Below are positions 16,422-25,400 of a DNA stretch of 64,000 bases, in pieces; position 1 is the first letter of the stretch, and each line of letters begins with the position of its first letter. Location of the stretch: assembly GCA_018365455.1 (NCBI GenBank), contig JAGZJZ010000004.1:1-64000 (forward strand), in the 5' to 3' direction. The notes beneath the pieces are model-generated. The model made no database searches. It was not told the origin of the DNA and saw only the letters and a list, made by a program, of their open reading frames with translations. Made by a program: the position numbers and the translations under genes. The DNA comes from Clostridiales bacterium. Its GTDB lineage: Bacteria; Bacillota; Clostridia; Lachnospirales; Lachnospiraceae.

Positions 16422-19400
16422 ATGAATAAAAATGCAAAAATGATCATTGATAAAAGTTTTCGGATTGCAGAAATTGATAAGAGAATCTATGGTTCTTTTA
16501 TTGAGCATCTGGGAAGGGCTGTTTATAACGGAATTTATCAGCCGGGACATCCGTCAGCGGATGAAGACGGATTCCGAAGGGATGTGCTGGAGCTGGTGAA
16601 AGAGTTACAGGTTCCGATAATCCGGTATCCCGGCGGGAACTTTGTGTCCAATTACTTCTGGGAAGACGGCGTGGGTCCGGTGGAACAGCGTAAGAAACGT
16701 CTGGAACTGGCATGGCGCAGCCTGGAAACCAATGAAGTGGGATTAAATGAGTTTGCTAAGTGGGCAAAAAAAGCGGACGCGGATATGATGATGGCTGTCA
16801 ATCTGGGAACCAGAGGGATTGCGGATGCCTGTAATCTGCTGGAGTACTGCAATCATCCGTCGGGTACTTATTACAGTGACTTAAGAAGAAGCCACGGCGC
16901 TAAAGAGGCATATGGAATTAAGACCTGGTGCCTGGGAAATGAAATGGACGGAGAATGGCAGATCGGGCATAAAACGGCTGATGAATACGGACGTCTGGCT
17001 GCGGAAACGGCAAAGGCGATGAAACTGATTGATCCGTCTATTGAAATGGTGAGCTGCGGAAGTTCCTTTGTGGCGATGCCGACATTTCCAGAGTGGGAGG
17101 CGGAAACGCTGACACATACGTATGATTATGTAGATTACATTTCCCTCCACCAATATTATGGAAATACCATGAATGATACGGCTGATTATCTGGCGCTGAC
17201 CATGGATATGGAACATTTTATACATACGGTTGTGTCCACCTGTGACTATATCAAAGCGAAGAAGAGAAGCAAAAAGGTTATGAATTTAAGTTTCGATGAA
17301 TGGAATGTATGGTTCCACTCTTCGGAAGCAGATGACGATACCATGAAGAACCGCCCATGGCAGAAGGCGCCTCATCTGCTGGAGGATATTTATACATTTG
17401 AAGATGCGCTGATGGTGGGCTTAATGCTGATTATGCTGTTAAAACATGCAGACCGCGTAAAGGTGGCATGTCTTGCACAGCTGGTAAATGTAATTGCACC
17501 GATTATGACGGAGAATGACGGCGGTGTGTGGAAGCAGACTATTTTTTACCCATTTCTCCATGCGTCCCTGTATGGACGGGGCACTGCGCTGCAGCCAATT
17601 CTGGATACGCCAAAACACGATACTATCGGTCATTGTGATGTTACGGATATTGAAACAGTTGCAGTATACCGTGAGGAAAAGGAAGAGGTAACCATATTTG
17701 CGGTTAACCGGAATATTCACGAAGATATCACCCTGAGCTGTGACTTAAGAAGCTTTGCGGGATACGATATTTTAGAACATATTATAATGGAAGAGGGTGA
17801 CTTGAAGGCAGTCAATACTTATGGCAGGGAACAGGTTCTGCCAAAGCACAGCAGTGAATCCGTAATGGATCACGGTATGCTGGAAACGAAATTACATAAG
17901 GCTTCATGGAATGTAATTCGGCTGGGGAAACAGGGAAGGTATTTGAGAGAGGAACGAGGAGGTTCGCAAATGAGAAAGAAACGATTGGTGAATGGGGCTG
18001 TTAAGGTTACTGCATCGGTACTGGCACTGGCTATGACAATAACATCCATACCTTTGCCGGGACTGGCAGGGACAAATAAGGTTTATGCAGCGGAGAAATC
18101 CACAGAAGCAGATAAATCCACAGAAACAGATGAATTTTTTATCGCACCTGATGGGGAAAGACCAAATAATGTAGCAGGGAGTGCAGACGTTTCCACCAGT
18201 TACATATCAGGCTGGGAAACCCTTACTGCAGTCAATGACGGGAAAGTATCCAAGACTTCCCGGACAGGAAAAGAAGAAACGGGAGCATGTTATGGTTCCT
18301 GGGGGAATCCAGCCAAGCCTGCAAGTGAAACGCTGACATATACCTGGGAAAACGAAGTGGAACTGAACAGCAGCGGAATTTATTTCTGGTATGATGGGGA
18401 AGAACCCACTTCCGGTGGAATTAAAATTCCGAAATCCTGTAAATATGAATATATGGATGCGGATGGTAACTTTGTAGAAGTTTCAAATGCCCGGGGACTT
18501 GGATGTCTGCCGGATGGATTTAATATAACGTCCTTTGATACGGTAAAGACAAAAGGGCTTCGGGTGACCATTGAAAAACAGAAAGCGGATGGCGATGGAG
18601 TCGGTGTAATTGAATGGGAAGCATACGGAAAGGTAATGCCTTTTAATATTGCGCCAAGGGCAGAGGCATCTGCAAGTATTAACCGTCCGGAAGATTTAGG
18701 CGGGGTAGATGCTTTAAATGATGAAGCAGAACCCACAGCATCGACGGGTTCAGGAGATGGACTGGTCTGGCACAGCTGGACAAATGAGGGACAGATGGCA
18801 TACGTGCAGTACACCTGGCAGAAAGAAGCCACTATTGACAGCACGGAGATTTACTATTTCACAGATAATGGCGGTATTCTGATTCCGGAAAAGACCGTAG
18901 TAGAATACTGGGACGCAGCAGCGGGTGCATGGGCGGAGGCAGCCGTTGTCACCGATCAGAAACTGGATGCGTACAATGTAGTGCAGTTTGACCAGCCCAT
19001 TAAGACCAATCAGTTAAGATTGACTATGACGCCCCAGGGCTATGGAACCACCAGTAATCATGCGGTTGGAATCAAGGAGTGGAAGGTTCTGGGCAATGCA
19101 GAAAAGCCAAGCGGCGAAATGGAACTTTCCAATGATTATTTTTATCTGAAGATTGGTAAATACGGACACATTGATGAACTGAAGATTCAGGGAGATCTGT
19201 ACGATACCAACTATGTATTGAATGCTGAATATGCACCTACCCAGGGAGCGTCCAAGGAACATCAGTGGATGGGTGAATTAATGTTCCAGACAAAATGGGA
19301 GGGCGAAGAGAACTGGACGGAATCCATGACCAGTGCCTCCGATAATGGAAGTAAAACTAGAAAAATTGAGCTAAAGGGTAATAAAGTAGAAGTTACTTAT

Positions 19401-22400
19401 GAAAATGCCAAAGAAGAAAAGGGTATTAAGGACTTCAAACTGGTAGAGACTTACGAATTAGTGGATGATCAGATCGTTTGGTCCATGACAGTTACCAATA
19501 CAGAGGATAAGAACCTGATTATCGGAGACTTTGGTGTGCCGATGCCGTTTAGTGAGTTCTGGCCCGGCGGGACACAGGTTTATGAGACTTCCGTAGTGGA
19601 CCACTCTTTTGTGGGACAGGATTCCAGCTATATCTATGCCAGCAGGCCAAGCGGCCAGGGCAAGTTCCTGCTGTTTACCCCGGATACTTCTACCGGAGCG
19701 GGATTTGAGTATCAGGATCACTGGAGGATTAACAACGGGCATGCCGGATCCGTATGGGCACAGGACCAGGGCGGCTGGGCAAATGGTCTGAATGTATTCT
19801 ATATCCATTCCGATGTAATCAAGACCACCGGAAGCAGCTACCTGGAAAATACATCGCTCACACTGGCGCCAGGAGAAAGCAAAACATACACGTTTAAGTT
19901 TACCGGCGTTGACAGTGAGCAGGATATGAAGACAAAGCTTTATGAAGAAGGCATTATAGATGCGGTAGCGGTACCCAGTATGGCTTTTTCCGTAAATATG
20001 CCGGCTAAATTTTATCTGCATACTTCATATGGGGAAGATCAGATTACGGATATGCAGATAAAGTGTGCACATGATACCGGACTTTATGAGGGACTTCAGA
20101 AATCCGTATCCAATAAGCAGGAATGTACCAAAGATCAGGGGACAAAAGCAGAGTATCTGGAAACCGTTACACAGGATGGGGAACAGTACCACATTTATAA
20201 TTTACAGCTTTCCTGCCTGGGTGCCAATCATATGGAAATAACATATGGAGACGGCAAAAAGACAACCCTGCAGTTTTATGCAATGGACAGCGTGGAGGAT
20301 GCGCTGGAACTCCATGCAGATTTTGTAACAGAGAAGACACAGGTAAATGCTCCGGGAGAGATTTACGACAAGATCTTTGACGACTGGATGATGGATACAA
20401 AGTCTGTCCGCGGCGTATACGAAGGATACTTTGGATGGGGCGATGACTGGGGATTCACCCATGGGGAATATCTGGCGGAAAAGAATGTTTATCAGCCGGT
20501 AAAGGAACAGATTACGGCAGTGGATGAATACCTGGATACTTTTATCTGGAACGGACTGATGAAAGAGCACCAGGAAGATTACATGGTAAATGACTGGCTG
20601 GACAATGAACCGAACAATACCGGACAGGGCATATACCGCGGTTATGCGTACCCTCATGTGTACAATACGTATTTCTCTATGTACAAAATTGCTGAGAAAT
20701 ATCCGGATATGATTGATTATGCCGAAGATAAGGGAACTTATCTGCTGCGTGCCGCTAATATTTTAAAAGCGCTCTACAGCAAAGGGGTATCTTATAACTG
20801 GGATACCGGGCTTATGGGTGAGTCTACAACACCTGATATCCTTGCAGCATTAGAAGCAGAAGGATATTATGAAGAGGCTTCAGACATAACCGAAATCATG
20901 AAGACAAAATATAATAAATTTAAAGGAAATAAATACCCATACGGTTCCGAGTATGCTTATGACAATACCGGAGAAGAAGCGGTATACACCCTTGCAAAAT
21001 TAAATGACAACACCGATATGATGAGCAAAATTGACTTAAAGACCAGGGCTTGCCGGGGTCTGCAGCCAATCTGGTACCACTATGGAAACCCTACCACTAT
21101 CTGTGGTGAAAACTGGTGGAACTTCCAGTATACGGCTTCGCTTGCCGGTTATTGTATGGATGACTGGTTACGGCTTCAGGACAACGGTATGACAGATACC
21201 GAAATGGCGGATGCAGCTCGTGTGAACTACGCAGGAAAGCTTGCAAACCTTACCTGTATAAATTCCGGTCAGATAGATGCAGACCCGGAAAATATCGGTA
21301 CGGTATCATGGACTTACCAGGCTGAGCTTGGCCATTCCGGCGGACAGGGAACCGGCGGAGGAAATATCCATAACGGATGGCGCCAGATGTCCGGAGAAGC
21401 AGATACCGGCTTATTCGGTGCACTGCGTATTCTGTCTTCCGACGTAACCACAGACAATATCTTTGGATTATTTGGTTATGGATGTGAAGTGACGGAAGAT
21501 GGCGGATTCTATCAGGTAAAACCTTTAGACGGTGTTTATACAAGACTGAACTTTATCAATCAGAAGCTTTCCATTGAACTGGACAGAGATCAGTATTCAC
21601 AGGCAAAGGTAAGTAAGGACAGCAACTATGTGGAACTGAATATCAGAAACATGGAAGTATCCAAGCATGAATCCGATATTGAATTTACAGGATTAAAACC
21701 GGGATCTTATCAGGTCAAAGTAGATGGTAAAGTAACTGGAAGCTTCCAGTATATCGGAGAAACAACCCTGGTATCCGTTCCGCTTCCGGCGGCTGAGACA
21801 GCACGTGTTGTAATTGAAGAAGGGGAGCCTCTGGAAAATACCGCTCCTGTTGTGGATGCAGGTAAAGACTTAAATGTATATTTATCTGATACTTACCGTC
21901 TGGAAGGTTCTGCAAAAGATGACGGATATCCGGATATGACGCTTACCAGCCTGTGGGAAGTGACTTCCAAACCAGAAGGCGCTAACGTTACCATTGCAAA
22001 TCCTGATAAGTTGATTTCCGGCATTACGGCAGATAAGGCAGGCACATACCAGCTGAAACTGACTGTGAGCGATGGGGCATTAAGTACAGAAGACACCTTA
22101 ACCCTCGTAGTTAAAGAGGATGAAAAGTTACCGGAAGTTCTTGCAGATTATGAATTTGAAGAAGTAGATGTGTTAAAAAGAGTTGTAAAGGATTCTTCAG
22201 AAGCGGGAAATGATGCAGAAGCAATCAGCAAGCCGGCAGTGACGGAAGGCAGAGAAGGAAATGCAGTTCAATTAACCGGTACTTACTGCGGATATGTAAG
22301 GCTGCCCTCCTCCTTAACCAGGAATGTGGAAGACTGCACGATTCTGGCTGATATTAAATTAACCGCAGCCCAGGGAAGCGGGGCGAGAATATTCCAGTTT

Positions 22401-25400
22401 GGAGATACCAGCGGAAAGCGTCTGTATGTCTCCTTTGAAGGAAAAAATGAATTAGTAATAGGTGTAACCGATACAAAGACAAATAAAACGGCAGAGCACA
22501 AGACCGGAATCAAACTGGGCACCGGATTCTGGAAAAATATTGCTGTAACCATGGAAGATCAGACACTTGTCTTATATGTGGATGGGGAAGCAGTTTATAC
22601 ACTGGATGACTGTGGATTCACCCTGGCTGATTTAGGGAATGTGCAGATGAATTATATCGGAAGGTCCGATAATAAGCAGTCCGCGTTCCTGAATGGTCTG
22701 GTTGATAACTTTACCGTGAAATCCAAAGCCATGACAGCCGAAGAATTAGCAGATGCATATGCACCTGCAGAACAAGCAAAACCGGTTTCTGCTGAAGTGG
22801 GAAGTTATGTAACGGTTGTAGGAAAAGCACCACTGCTACCGGAAACCTTACGCGTGCTGTATGACAATGGCATTTATAAGGATTCTAAAGTGACCTGGGA
22901 AGCTGTTTCAGAGGATAAATACAGCAAGGCAGGAAGCTTTAAGGTAAACGGAACAGTAGAAGGCATGGAACAGCCTGTACAGGCATCGGTATTTGTTATG
23001 GATGGAGAAGAGACAAATCTGGCATCTTCTGCAAAAGCAACGGCAATTATTAACTCCGTTCAGGATCTGGGCGGTGTGGCAGGATTAAACGATGGGTTTG
23101 AGCCGGCATCTTCCGGTGATACCAGCCATGGCGTATGGCATAACTGGTTAGGTAACCAGGGCGGGGAAGCCTGGGTTCAGTACAACTGGGACAAAGAAAT
23201 CATGATCACGGCATCAGACGCTTATTACTTCAAAGACGGCGGCGGAAACTTTGCACCGGTAAGTGTGAAATACGAATATCTCCAGAGTGATGGAAGCTGG
23301 CAGCCGTTTACCAATGTGGATGGACTGGGCGTTTCTCTTAATAAGTATAATAAAACCACATTTGACCCGGTAATGACAAAGGCAATCCGCATGACTATGA
23401 CACCGGAGAAACTGGGCTGTGGCGTAATCGAGTGGAAGGTATACGGATATCAGGTTGATACGCAGCCGTCAGCAGACAAAACAGAATTAAAGAAAGCAGT
23501 GGAACTGGCTGGAACAAAAGCAGCATATTACTATACAGCAGAGACCTGGAGTACATTTGCAGATGTATTGGAAGAAGCAGAGAATCTGCTGACAGATGAA
23601 ACCGCTGTTCAGGATGATATTGATACCATGCTGGCAAAACTCCTTGAGGCTAAGGATGCTTTGGAAATTATGCCGGGTGCAGTCAGCGTGAATCTGGCAC
23701 CACAGGCAGAAGCTTTGGCAAGCGTCGGTCAAGCACAGGCTGTAAAAGACGGTATCGATCCTGTAAATTCTTCTGACTCATCAAAGGGAGTTTGGGACAG
23801 CAGTGAGGAAGCGGGCACAGAAGCCTGGGTTCAGTATGATTTTGAAGAACTTGTAAGAATTGACAGTACGGATATTTATTATTATCTGGACGGTGAAACG
23901 GTAATGCTTCCAAAAGAAGCGCTGATCGAATACCTGAACGATGAAGGAACATGGACAGAAGTTCAGAAAGTAACGGATATCAAAGAAAATCAGTACAATA
24001 CAGTGACATTTAAGAAGCCGGTACTGGCAACGGCAATCCGTGTAACCATGCAGCCTCAGGATGAAAATACGGCGGTTGGCATCATCGAATGGAAAGTATC
24101 AGGTGAACTGGTAAGTTCCCAGGGAGTAAACAAGAAAAACCTCAGAAATATCCTGGATATCGCCAATACAAAGGCAGAAGCCAGATACACCTCAGAAAGC
24201 TGGGCTGTGTTTGCAGATGCACTGGCAAATGCACAGAATCTGGTTAATCAGGGTGGATTGACTCAGGAAGAAATTAATACAGCGTTTGATACACTTTATC
24301 AGGCAGTTAATGCATTGGTGGCAGCCGTCCAGACACCGGAAATTGTAAATGTGGCACCGGAAGCGGAGGCTTCGGCTAACATCAACAGTCCAAATGATTT
24401 AGGCGGCGTAGATAAAATGAAAGATGGAATCGACCCCTCTTCCTCTACGGATAAATCAAACGGAACCTGGCATAACTGGGGACAGGAAGGAAAAGAGGCC
24501 TGGGTACAGTACGACTGGGATCAAACTCAGGAGATTCACAGCATTCAGGTATATTACTTTACGGACGGAGGCGGAATTCTTCTGCCGGCAGAGTCTGAAA
24601 TTACATACCTGGGAGAAGATGGACAGTGGTATACCATTGACACCGTTACAGAAAATATACCGAACGCTTACAATACCCTGACACTGGAGACACCGGTACG
24701 GGCAAAGGCGTTAAAGATTACAATGCAGCCGGTAGTGGAAGAAAGCGGACTGCATGGAGTAGGTATTATTGAGTGGCAGGTAATGGCAATGACCGGAATG
24801 GGAGACAGCATCATAAGTTCCGAATTGGAAGGACTCCTTGCAGCAGCTCTGAAAAAGTCTGCAGCCGATTATACAGAACTTGGCTGGAGCCAGTTACAGA
24901 CAGCCGTGGCACAGGCAAATGATGTACTTGCCAAAGAAAATGTAACACAGGAAGAGATTGATACAGCAGCAAAAGCTTTACAGGAGGCAATGATTATCCG
25001 GGAAGATCCGGTAGTTCCGGTGGATAAAAAAGAACTGAACAACCTGATTGCCCTTGCCGAAAGCAAACTGTCCGGGAACTATACCAAAGAAAGTCTGGAT
25101 ACACTTAAAAAAGCATTAGAAAATGCTAAGAAAACAGCAGCAGACGAAAAGGCAGTTCAGAAGGATGTGGATCAGGCAAGAGTTTCACTGGAAGCAGCCA
25201 TCGCAGGATTAAAAGTAAAAGAAGATCCAAAGCCGGTTGTAAACAAGGCAGAATTACAGAAGGTGATCAATTCCTATGCCGGACTGAAATCATCTGACTA
25301 CACCACTACAAGCTGGTCTGCATACTTAAAAGTATTAAATAATGCTAAGATGGTAAACCTGAATGTAAATGCGACGCAAAAAGAGGTGGATACTGCATTA

